Assembly (NCBI GenBank): GCA_003117195.1 | Contig: BDSI01000016.1 | Coordinates: 992,001-1,056,000 of the forward strand | Direction: 5' to 3' | Length of the DNA stretch: 64,000 bases | From: Eudorina sp. 2006-703-Eu-15 | Taxonomy: Eukaryota > Chlorophyta > Chlorophyceae > Chlamydomonadales > Volvocaceae | Part shown: positions 11,182 through 22,053 of the stretch, one piece after another | Layout: each line of letters starts with the position of its first letter | Numbering within the stretch: position 1 is the stretch's first letter | Notes under the pieces: model-generated | Told to the model about the DNA's origin: nothing | The model's database searches: none | Seen by the model: the letters and a program-made list of their open reading frames with translations, nothing else | Translations under genes and position numbers: made by a program

Positions 11182-12231
11182 TCCGGGGTGATTGATCCAT
11201 AGGCTTGTTGAGCTGCTTTTCCGGCCGGAGCGTCGTCGACGGCGCCCGCGAGGCGACGAACGACTTGACACGGCGGGAAATTTTCGCGGAGTTGCGCCCC
11301 AGGGCGTCTGCCGTGGCGCCACATTAGCAAGGTGCGAGGGGGGCGTCTGCTCCGCCTTGCGGCCGCTCGAATACCGTATCGCTGTCAGTGGCTTTGGAAT
11401 TCGTGCCTCAATATGTGCGTTACCCAAAGGATTCTCATAGTCGGTAGGCGGAATGTGATGTGGAGGACGTGGTGGTGGCGCTCGTGGTGGTGGTCATGGA
11501 AGACGGGTGGTAAGGGGGTTACAGGGAAAGCACGTGGTGGTGGTCAGCGCGGCGGGTGGATCGCGTAGCGATGGATCCAGCTCTTAAGGTTTTGTTCGGG
11601 CGTCTTTGCACGTGCAGCGGTGACAGGCGTTGAATGTCTCCAAGGAGTAGCGACGCTGCGCGAGGAAGGGGTTGCGCACTCAAGTGCGGACCGCGAACGA
11701 ACGAAACGAACTATATGGAAGTCAAACGACGCAGATGTTTGTCCCTTGATGCATGTTACGGGATTTGGGTCAGCAGCGCAACAGGCATCTTGCATAGCGC
11801 AGTTTGGGCATTTCACTGGATTCATCGGGAATCCTTTGGACGTGACTGCAAAACAACTCTGGTAGGATAGCATCACATACCTTCAACTCGCGCTCGCACG
11901 TAAGGCCAGAGCGGAGCAGTCGTGTGAACGTCGTACTGTGTCGTGTTCTGGTTGAATGAGATTCCTAGTTAGAAACGCACGACATAATCTTATCTCAAAA
12001 ACATGCGAGCCAATGTAAATAATGAAGGGTCAATAGCATTATAGATTGCGGCACGGTTCGATTGTAGTGAGTGCCTAGCTAGGTACTGAACGCTTTCCTG
12101 TGGATCACCTTTCTTGTCACCTTGCATAGAATGGATTGAGGCGCTTTTGATTCACATATTATTCTACGGAGCTTTGTTTACAGGAGTATTGTTTCATTTC
12201 CTCCCCCTACTTGTTTGTGCGAGTTTGCTCT
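11182..12231. other. Intergenic region
   Basis: About 1 kb between two plus-strand genes. The left side should carry the 3' UTR of the transferase gene. The right side (about 11930-12200) is visibly richer in A+T and probably contains the promoter and 5' UTR of phosphatase A. A TGTAA lies near 12014. No coding frame is supported. Confidence 0.45.
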
Positions 12232-15200
12232 ATGACTGCGGCCATTCAGCCAGCAAATATAGTTGAGGAACACAAGCTTATAAGCCGGCAGATTGATCTC
12301 AACAATCAAGGAATCGTGTTGTCCGTTACACAGCCTACCTCCGCACTAGATAGCGTTTGGCAAACACGCAAGATTGGATTTGCAGCCCCGCTGGAACCCG
12401 ATGATATTAAGTCAACAAGCCCTGCGTTGGTGGGGGTCACCGCTCAGCCATCAGCTCGTCCAGATGAAACCGCGGTCGACGCGGATGAGGTCCTTCCCGA
12501 TGCTTTTGGCTCCAGTAATATAGGATGCAGTGGTCCGGCCACACCGGAGCAAGCTGATACCGTCGGCGCCCAAGAACTCGATGACAGTGAGAAACCTAGC
12601 TTGGGCCCCGCCGCAGCTGCGGCGAGCGCAGAGAATCCTGTGGCATGCAGCGGCACCGTCAACTCTGAGTTGCAGCCACAAGTAACGCAAGAGGTCGTGG
12701 GCGACCGTTTCACCTGCTGCCGCGCATCGGACTGGGCTTGCAACGGCCCCAACCTGGCCACCATACACACGAAGGACGCCAGTTCGGAGACAGCAGGTGA
12801 CGACGCGCCCTCCAACATAGGTCCTGAGGCCTCCTCCACCGTCCTGACATCCCCAGTCCAAAACGGCGATCTGCACGACGTCGGCGGCGCGCTGTCCGTG
12901 AAGACGGGGCCTGCCAGGACCGAGTCTGTCGGCGTCCCAAGCTGCGACGTCCGGGGAGTCTCCGAGCTGGCGGCTGTGGATGAGGCGCCCGTCACACCCA
13001 CCACGCCGCCCCGGCCAGCGTCGGACGTGCCCCTGCTGCCACCGGCTGCGAATCCACAGACGATGACGCTGGTGTTGGTGAGTGCAGCCTGCACTGGCGC
13101 ACAGGTCCCGCCGGGGGGGCGCGTAGGGCCCAGGACCGAGAGAACCCAGGACCCCACGCCGCGTCGATGCGGCGAAACGCTGTGCGCTCCAAGCCAAGCA
13201 TCATTGCAGTGGCCCTGCTGCAAACCGATGATGGCTCTTGATGCACCGTATTGTTGTGATGAGACGCACATGATAATCTGGCCACGCACGTGATCTTCGT
13301 CCCACCGGGACACTGAAACACAGCTTTTGCACCCAACCCCTTTTATCGTATTCTTATCCCGTCCGTGTTTAGCTAATGGAGAGCCGCCCCTGGACCCGCC
13401 AACGTCTTCGATTTGGATGCCATGCTCGTCAACAGAACTGCCACACGCTTGTGCTCAACCTGGCAATCGCCATGTGTGTTCACAGCGCGCCTTGCGATGG
13501 CCGCGCCGCTTCTTCTCCGCCGTTCGGTATCCGCAGGACCTGGACGGTACTCTGATCGCGAGCGAGGACGAGCCGCACGCGCCGGTGCCCTTCGACTACT
13601 GCGTCGACGAGGAACGCTTCGTGTGGCTGCGGCCGGGGCTCCGCCGCTTCTTGGACTCGGTGCGCCCCCACTTTGAGGTGGTCCTGTAAGTGCCTCCTTC
13701 CCTGCGGACGGGAATCCCGGGCACGGGGACGACCCAGACCCCGAGGGGTCCCTCTCATTGGACACGCCGCATGGAGCCCAGCAGGCGGAGGGGACGGAGG
13801 CCGCGGGGGACGGAGGCCGCGGGTCGGCGGGGGTTGCTCCTTAGTTTCTGACCTTCTAAGGGATGGGGCATTGTTGTTTCGCCGGGGTGCGGGGCGTCGC
13901 ACGGGGCAGGGAGGGGGATGTGGGGATGTGAAGAGCGCAAGTCTCACGACGTGTCCTGTGCGGCCCGGCGTTGCAGGTTTACCGCGGCCGGGGAGAGCTG
14001 GGCGAACTCGGCGCTGCAGCGGATTGACCCGCGGGGCGTCATCTTCGACAGCAGGTACGGGTCGCTGCCCGGCCGCACAAGTCATTGAGGGCCGTAGGGG
14101 CACCATTGGGGAACCCACACCCTTTGCCCGCTGGCAGACCGACCCCTCTCTTTATCATCCACGTACGCCTTTCGACTTTGTTTTCTCACATTTTACTTGG
14201 CTAGACTTCACCATCCAAGACGGCGCCAACATCCGTCTGTTTGGCTGACGTCCGTCCACACATCCGAGCACAGATGGGCCACCTTACGGTAGTCGAGGCT
14301 GTAGCTGGGCTGTAAGGCTGTAGCCCAACTTTGGTGGGGGAAAAGCTGTGAGAGGGCGACTGCTCCCTTTGGGGCATGTCAATCTTGGGGGCGTTGAATC
14401 AGGCATCTGCTTAACGATGGGCAGCACCTCCTCTCCCCTCCCACGCGTCGGAGGCCCTGCACCTCGCCTCCCATCCCCCAAAGGCCACTTCGGCGTCGAC
14501 ATGTGCCGTGGTCACACTGCAGCCGGCAGCTCGTTCACCGGGCAGTGTGTGGTGCATTCACGGCTGTCAACGCACCGCCCCCCAACCGCCAGTCCGCGAA
14601 GAACATCGAACATGTCCGCCAACTTCCAATGCCAATACGCCCGCCCGCCCAACCGCCCACCCAACCGCCCACCCAACCGCCTCCCCGGCCCCCCTGCCAC
14701 CCACCAGGCTCCATCGCGATCACACGGTGTCCCACGATGACTGGCCCTGGGTCAAGGACCTGTCCCGGCTGGGCCGCGACCTGGCGCGCGTGGTGATCGT
14801 GGACGATAACCCGCTGATGTTCATGTACCAGCCGGACAACGCGCTGCACGTTGCGGCGTACGACCCCCAGGTACGGCATGGGCTGGGCGTGGGCTGGGCG
14901 TGGTTCGTGGGCTGGTCTCCAACCGATCCGGGTAGTAGTCGGGGCGCCGGAATGCGGCTTTGTACCGGGGGGCGACGTGCTAGGATGGCCGTGTGTGGTC
15001 ACGGCGTCCCGTGTGCGATGACGAGTACTTGGCACGTGCGGGGCCGGCGGGCGTGGTCGGGTACAGCCAGAAACTCTGGGGATTGCCGCGGGCTTGCGCG
15101 CACGTGCTGGCGGTCTGACGATGGCGTTCGCCCGAACGCTGCTGGGCAAAACAGCCTCCGCGTCCAGGCGCGTCATCAGCAGCTGGTTGCCATTGCTGGC

Positions 15201-16587
15201 CGCGTGTGTTCTTTGTTGCAGCTGACCGGCGACAAGGACGACGTGTTGGAGCAGGTCCTGGATGTCCTCCTGCACAAGGTGAGGGGAGGGGGAGGGGGGA
15301 ATAGGGAATTGGTAAGCATAGGGGGGAGGGGGTTGAATCGAAAAAAGAAATAAACCCGAAGAACGAACCCGGGCACACCCAGCACAGCTCAGTATACTTG
15401 CGTGGTGTGGTACCTGCATAGCAATGGAAATACAGAGACCGCGCGCGGGCGCGTGGCGGCGCGGCCGCGCTGCCGCCGGTGCAGTAGCAAGCAAAATGCG
15501 AACCCGATCCAACCCGAAAAGGATAGATACGTTCCCGACCTGTGGTGGTAGAAGGGGTAGCGGCGCCGCGAGCGATGTCCGAGGTCATGGCGATGCACAG
15601 AGGGAAGCCGAGGAACGGAGTGAGCGGGCGCGGCGGGAGAGGGGCAACGACAGTATGGAAACAACAAAAAGAAAACAGTGGGGGAGGGGGGAGGGGAAGC
15701 GCTGGCGCGGCTCGGATTGGATCGGGTGCAGCCATCCGCAGCCGCCTGAACGCTACGTGGCCGGACAGCAGGCCGGCATTGCTTTGGTGCAGACAGGTAG
15801 GTGCAGCTCGGCGCTGTTGAAAAAAACACCAAAACCCACCAAAACTTTGTTTTGTGACTCACGTTATGTTGCGGACGCCGCACTCTCGCATACAGCCTCA
15901 GCGCCGCGTCAGAGTACGGTGTTGACGATACCATCAACATCTCCAGCCGATTCAACGGACTCCTCCAACGGTGTGTCGGACCCCTCCAACGCCGCCGCCG
16001 ACCGCCTTCGTTGAAGTCCTTCGTACAATGGGCCATACCTATCAGGCTCCTGCCGCCCCAGATGCTTCTGGTTGACAGGTCCTAGTCTCACCATGAGGCC
16101 TCCTATCCCTCCCTCCCTCTGGCTCTGGGTCTGGCTCTGGCAGCAGCGCAGCTTCAGTATGTCGACAGATTCCTTACACCCATCCCGTTGCTGTTTCTTT
16201 CTTACACCCATCCCGCCCTCCCTCCCTCCTCCTCCCGTGCTCGCGCAGGTGCTCCTTGCGGACGATGTCCGGGAGGTGCTGCGGAACATGAAGGAGCCCA
16301 TCACAGCCTCCTGCATGGCGGCGCGACACGCGGCGGCCAGGGCGGCGGCCGCTGGCGCGGCGGCGCACGGCGCCAACGCGCGCGGCGCCGCGGGGGGTAC
16401 GCAGGGCTGTCACCCGCGCCGTGCCGGAGTCACGGCTGACGCGGCGACGTCAAGGGGCGCCGCACCAGCTTCGGGTGCCCGTCGTGACGCGTGCGGGCGA
16501 GCCGCGCCCCAGGTCCCGCTGGATGGGGCGGGTGGAGGCGCAGCGATAGTCAAGTTGTCCAGGCGCTCCCGGCGTCTGGTAAAGCAA

Positions 16588-16628
<41 letters not shown>

Positions 16629-17841
16629 ACAAAAACAGCAGCAACAACAACAAGAAACACAGGCAACGTCGCCGCCACCACCACCACCACAACAACAGCA
16701 GCAGCAGCAGCAGCAAAAACACGCAGCGGTGCCCGGCCTTCCGTACGGCGTTCCGTCAGCTGCTGGGATCCTGCCAGTGGCCTCAAACTCAACGGACGCC
16801 TCCAAAGGGCAGCCCGAGAAGAAGTCACGGCGGCAGCGCTCCCGACGCCGCAGCCCTGGGGGCAACGTTGGCACTGCCCCAGCGAACGGAGCCGGCGCCG
16901 GTGCCGCCCCGGATGTGGTGCGCGCGGCGCCGGCGGGGTACGTCGGGCCCGCCGCCGTGGCCCCGTCGCAGGGGTCCCCGATCATTGTGAGTCGCGTGCG
17001 CGGCGCGAAGCAGGCGCATAAGGGCGGCGCGGCGCAGCCGGGGGCCAGGTCTCTGCTGCAGCAGCCCGAGCAGCAGTTGCACCTCAAGCTGAAGCTGCTG
17101 CAGCTGCAGCGGGAGCAAGAGGAGGCGGAGGCGGAGTGCAGCCCGGAGGGGGAAGAGGCCGACAGCGCCGACACGGAGCGAGGGCTGGGTCCCGCGGGCC
17201 CGGAACCAGGTGGTGGCGCGGAGGCAGAGGCGGAGGCAGTGCCAGTGCCATTGGCGGCGGCGGTGGTGACGGAAGCGGTGGCATCTTCACATACCGCGGA
17301 GTCGTCGAGGACGCCGCTGGACTGCACCATCAGCAGCTCCACGAGCGCATCCCCACACACCGCGTCGCTGAAGGTAGCGCCACCAGCCGGACCGCCGGCT
17401 GCCGTTTTGGTGACGTCAGCCCCGCCTGCCGCCACTGCCGGCTTGGCCTCACGGCCGGCCTCCGCAGTCACAGCCGCTGCTTCGCGGCCGGCAGTCGCGC
17501 AGGCCGCCACAGCGCAGGCCGCACTGCCCCTGGCAGAGAAGAGTGCCGCGCCGGCACCACACGCCGACCCGGGCAGCCACAACGGTGCGGCAGTTGACAC
17601 TGCTGCAGCCGGCATTACCGCGGTGGGCCGCAGTGACGCCGCTGCTGGCCAGCAGAAGCCTCGAAGCCGCCGTCGCCGTCGGCGACCCGCGGATGCGGGC
17701 CCCCATGATGCGGGCCCCGGCCAGATGGGCGTGCCGGCCCACCCCGTGCAGGTCGACGTGAGCGCGCCAGCAACGTCTGTGAATGGGGCCAACCCATTGC
17801 TTGCTGCGGCTGCCTGGCGCGTGATCCAGGACCGGTCATGA
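12232..17841 (+). CDS. FCP1/SCP-like (NIF domain) phosphatase A, 961 aa
   Basis: Six exons: 12232-13077, 13537-13685, 13977-14054, 14708-14870, 15222-15278, 16249-17841. HAD-fold phosphatases of this family remove phosphate from serine in the RNA polymerase II CTD or other proteins, using the first Asp of DxDxT as nucleophile. Here that motif is DLDGTL (283-288, nucleophile Asp283, acid/base Asp285). WLRPG (312-316), FTA (333-335) and the Mg-binding VDDN (389-392) then follow in family order. Residues 1-282 are a disordered, acidic/Ser/Thr-rich leader. From about 460 on there is a long Ala/Gln/Pro-rich tail with CAA/CAG-encoded glutamine runs and basic patches (QRSRRRS; RSRRRRRRP). The catalytic core is only about 150 residues, so the extensions dominate. 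DLDGT instead of DLDET is a known variant. The start is the first in-frame ATG. Nuclear location is inferred. Confidence 0.9.
16583..16717 (+). repeat. CAA/CAG repeat coding poly-Gln
   Basis: Two blocks of mixed CAA and CAG triplets (about 16583-16656 and 16688-16717) are separated by a short Thr/Pro segment. They are in frame in exon 6 of phosphatase A, giving glutamine runs of about 17 and 8 residues. Confidence 0.8.
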
Positions 17842-20800
17842 TGCGACCGGGCAGGGGCGGAGTGGCCTGGCACATCATCGGTGCGGGCCTGGCGATGGGA
17901 CAGGGCGTGGGGACCGGCCGGGGCAGCTTGGCCCCGCCTCGCTGGCCAACGGGCCTGCGCGACGGACGTTCTGGGAGCGGTCGTGACTACGATTACTGTG
18001 GGTGCAGCGTCCGCGGAGTTTGCGAGGTTGGTGGCGCAGGAAACAAAGAATCGCGAAAGCTGCAAAGTTATTTATGAGTTCGCTGGTGAGCCGGTGAGGG
18101 GGCAGCGCACGTCGCTGCATTACTGCGCAAGCACGCGCGCCCGCGGTCGTGCTTGCGAGGTCCGGGCCGCAGTCGTCTGTCTCGCGGATGGGTAGCTGGG
18201 CACCGTCCAGGGGGCCACATCCTTGGGGCAGGCAGCATTCGGGGAAGCATCGGGGGCGGGAGGCAGACGCCGCAATGCACCAATGGGTTTCTAGTGCACC
18301 AAGGCTCGTCGACATTGTGGGGTTGGGCTGCTGCACCGGAGCCGTCGCGATTGGTGCACCGTTTGTGGATCGCCGCCTGCGGAGTCTGGGATGGAATAAG
18401 TGGCCCTTGCGGGCGGGCCCCGGGCCCCGGGCCGGTCTGCATGCGAGCGTCTGCGTCAGGAGGGAGGGAGGGATCAGCGCGTCTGCATGCTTGTTCGTGT
18501 TGGTTGGGACGGCCGCGGTACAGCAGTATAGGTCATGGAAGCTGATGGGCGCGCCGCGCACGTGCCATTTACCTTTCGAGGGAGGTGGAGGAGTTGATGA
18601 TCAGAAATTTTAGACAGTGCTGCATCTCGCATCTGTTTATTTGTCGGTTTCGGTACGATGGCTGTGTGTTCATATGCTACAGGGCGCTTTTGTATTCACG
18701 TGACAATACACGGCCTGGGCGATCGTTGCAGTTAGCTATTGAGTTCCTGCTTGGGCAGCACGAGCAGCCGGGGAGGGCCTCCAGTGCGATTTCACATTAT
18801 TGCTTGCGCCGCCGCGGTGAGCATCATCAGGGCTGTGCACTGAAGGACCTGTCGCCAACGATCAGCGCACGGCCTGGGCACGTGTCGTGAGCTTCCGTGT
18901 TGCATGATCCGGACACTGGGCTTCAGTCCGCTTGACAGGTCGCCCAGGGAGAGGAGCCAGGGAGAGGAGCCAGGGGGCCAGGAGGATGGAGCCAGGGGAC
19001 AGTGATTTCAGCAGTTGCGACCTACCGCTCTCGAAGAGATGGCGACATGGCGTCGCGGGTGGTTTGGGTTACTGGGGGGGCGCGCGTCGAGTCGCAACCC
19101 AGCGCTGCCAGTCGGCTGAGGGAGAGTGTGTGCGGTCGTGGGTGTGATGGTTGCTGTGATGTGGAGTGCGCTTTGCCATCGTTGCTCGACTGCAGTATTG
19201 CGTGCCACTGCTGTTGATGTTTCGGCCTCCTTGTCTGGGCCTCAAGGGCAGCGATTTACGGGTAGAGGTGTAGGCAGGTGAGGTAGCTGTTGTGAATGCC
19301 TAGCTTACGCCATTCCTGGCCAACCCGCAGCGCTGAGCAGTGCTGCTTCGGCGCGTGGCGCGGTGCGGTGCGACGGACAAGGCACATCGCCGCACCGCAC
19401 CAGGCGCCTGCCCTTGATGCACTGGACGCTCAGTTTCTACGGATTTTATGTGACGGCAGCGCGCCGCAGCTCGTCGTCTGCGCAGTACAGGGAGCTTGTG
19501 GTGGAACTAATACCTGAGGGGCCTGGTCGCAGTTGTGGCAGTGTAGGGATGCGGATAGGGGTTGGAGGCGGAGCGAGCCAGGCACGCGTGGCAGTGTAAG
19601 GCCTGAGACGCCGCAGATGAGCCCTGGACACGCAGTCGAGGGCGTGGATCCAGGGCGAGGGGTTACCGGAGATACTCGGGGCAGGACTCGGCTGGGCGCA
19701 ACGGCGCGACCAGGGACCGCAAAGGTCGTCGAGCAGGTGCATCTGGCCTGCTTGATGCCACCTCGTAGAGCCGAGGCGTTACAGCGACTGCCCTCCTACA
19801 CTGCAAGCCAGACCCAGCGGCGAAAGAAGCCGGCAGCCGTCAGATGCTCTAACGCAAAGCATCCAGATCCTCTAGCGGGCTTGGTCCACGAAGGCCTGCG
19901 CCGTATATAGGACACGCACGGCGGACGGCCCCGAACGACCCCAGCCCATGGCCGGCACATGGGGTGCAGCGCGAAGGTGCGCGAACCCCAGTGCGCGACC
20001 TAACCCCCACCACCTTCGGTTGCCCTGCACCTGGGACACGGCTACGTCCCCGTTGCGGCCCAGAAAGCCGTTCGCAGGCTACGGCCGTGTCGTCGTGCCT
20101 TATGCGCGGTTGACTACGGGGCTTTGTGGCCTTGAGCCAGAGCCTCCAACCCCAAATCCCCATCGATACCATATATTTCGGTTCGACATGTGCGCGTCGG
20201 GGGGTGCGCCAAGTCCATGTTGGAAGGACCGTGAAGGACGCCAGCTGCCTACCGGGTTCGGCCGAGCTAAGCGCCACCGCATTGCTGTAGTCTGTAGGCC
20301 ACGGCAGGTGATACGTCTCGCTCGAGCATTAATCGGGGCACTCGGTCAGACCTCTGATCAGCTTCACTGAGCTGCACTTCAGGCTAGAGCAGGCCCCGGT
20401 TCATGCTGTGTAGGTGCTCCAGCGGCAAGCAGTTCCCCGAGGACGAGCAGACGAGGGTCATTTCACTGCGCCCGCATTGCCCCGGGTCGAAGGACGTCGA
20501 CAGTCAACAGCACAGGGGCATGCCGAGCGGGAAAACGCCACATGTGCGCGGGAGATAGCCGCACGTCCTGTGATCGTGCTTGTCCAGTAGTGAAGCAATG
20601 GTGCCTCTTGCGGCGCGTCACGCGATGTGTTACATGTCGCGATGAAGGCATAGGTGCGTGCGCTTCGCTTGCGCGTCCCATGTAACATGGACCATGTTGT
20701 TTCAGTGTCAGCATGGCACTGAAACAGCAATCTGCGTGTATGATGGCGGGCCGGGTAACATTCTGAAATCTCGTCGTTCATACCTAGTCTCCCGTACCAG

Positions 20801-22053
20801 GTCTCCCGCACACTTCCACATAAGCAATGGAGGCAATCTGCTCACAGTCGCGCACTACGGGAGCCCGGATCCGCCCGACATGTCTGAAAAGTCACAATCG
20901 TGGGCAACAGCGTTGACTGCACGCACCTATGGCACGGGGAATCATGCGTAGGATAGCGCCCCTGCACAACACCGCACAACACGACCCCCGGGTCTGAGCA
21001 GCCAACAGCAGACGACGCCACCGTCTGGCAACAGAGCTTTTTGGGAAGAAGGGCACTGTTCTTGACACAATCCACTCATTCCTTGAGTCAGAAGCTGAAA
21101 AGAGCAACGACCCGTGAATGCTAATCAACTATGTTGTGGTTGCTTGGGAGCTGCGGAACTTCCAATGGCACAACTTCTTGATCACGTCGTAATGTTGCTT
21201 GATGTGGGACACTTATAAGACGCCACCCCTTCGTTTGACATCCACACACCTCATCAAGAAACCAAGCCACACGCCTTTTAACAACACGCCATATGATTTC
21301 CAATTTAAATTGCGAGGTAGTATGCACGGAGAAGTGGCTTCAAGCGGCCTTCCTCCCAACGGAAGCCCGTCCGTACGGAGCGAGGGAGAGAGATTGTTTT
21401 GTGCCGCTGCGTTGATTACTCGCTTTGTTTGGTTTTCCAAAGTGGACACTGTCTTTAAAACCATAGACAGATTTCACATTTATAACTTGAATATAGTAAC
21501 GGGGCCGAGGCGGAAATCGTGTGGGGGTGAAACGACGCGGGAGTCCCTGCTGGGCTCAAGCAGCGCAGGGCCATTCAAGGCGTTGCGCTGACGGAGTCGA
21601 TTGGTCGCGTAAAGGTGAGGCACGCACACCTCGGGGGGATGCGCGTTTCTCAACACGTATTGATGCTCTTCTCCTGCATTGGGGTCAGTTTATCTCTTTG
21701 ACATACTCCTTTCTGCATCGGGCCGCGCGTTTCAGTTGATATCCTGCCAAACCAATTAGTCCGGGCCTGTGTGAAGTCAGTAGCAGCCCGTGTATTGATA
21801 ATGATTATCGTTGGATTATGGTATTGTATTGATACATATGGCTCGCCCCCGTCGCTATGCTGGCGGCAGGAAGGCCTCAGGGGGCAGTCATTGATAGTTA
21901 GCTCAACGTGAACCGTTTTCGCTGTAACCGGAGAGGTGGTTTGCGCTCTATACATGGACTTCGTGATGGCTTAGGTGACAATAAGCAAGGTATGCACCTA
22001 GCTTTGGCCATGGCTTGGCCGACGGTACGCCCCCTGTCGCTCTGCAGGCATCA
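17842..22053. other. 4.2 kb region between the two phosphatase genes
   Basis: No supported gene. The left part is probably the 3' UTR of phosphatase A; the first clear TGTAA is near 19595. A 13-base GGGAGAGGAGCCA unit is repeated near 18949-18980. Several small palindromes cluster at 20625-20730. An A+T-richer stretch follows (about 21050-22000). A 130-codon plus ORF at 21199-21591 has no recognisable similarity and no splice context. Confidence 0.45.
20698..20726 (+). other. 10-bp perfect hairpin
   Basis: TGTTTCAGTG (20698-20707) is the exact reverse complement of CACTGAAACA (20717-20726), with a 9-base loop. It sits next to two overlapping near-palindromes, CCATGT-A-ACATGG (20678-20690) and ACATGG-A-CCATGT (20686-20698). 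It could act as RNA structure or be a mobile-element trace. Confidence 0.45.

Noticed and set aside
16410..18065. 551-codon minus-strand ORF with long Cys runs
   Set aside because: It is antisense to the Gln-repeat exon of phosphatase A. The Cys runs are just the complement of CAA/CAG triplets.
21199..21591. 130-codon plus ORF in an A+T-richer spacer, with a TATAAG-like box upstream
   Set aside because: It has no recognisable domain, no splice context and a composition like the non-coding flank. A short gene cannot be excluded but is not supported.
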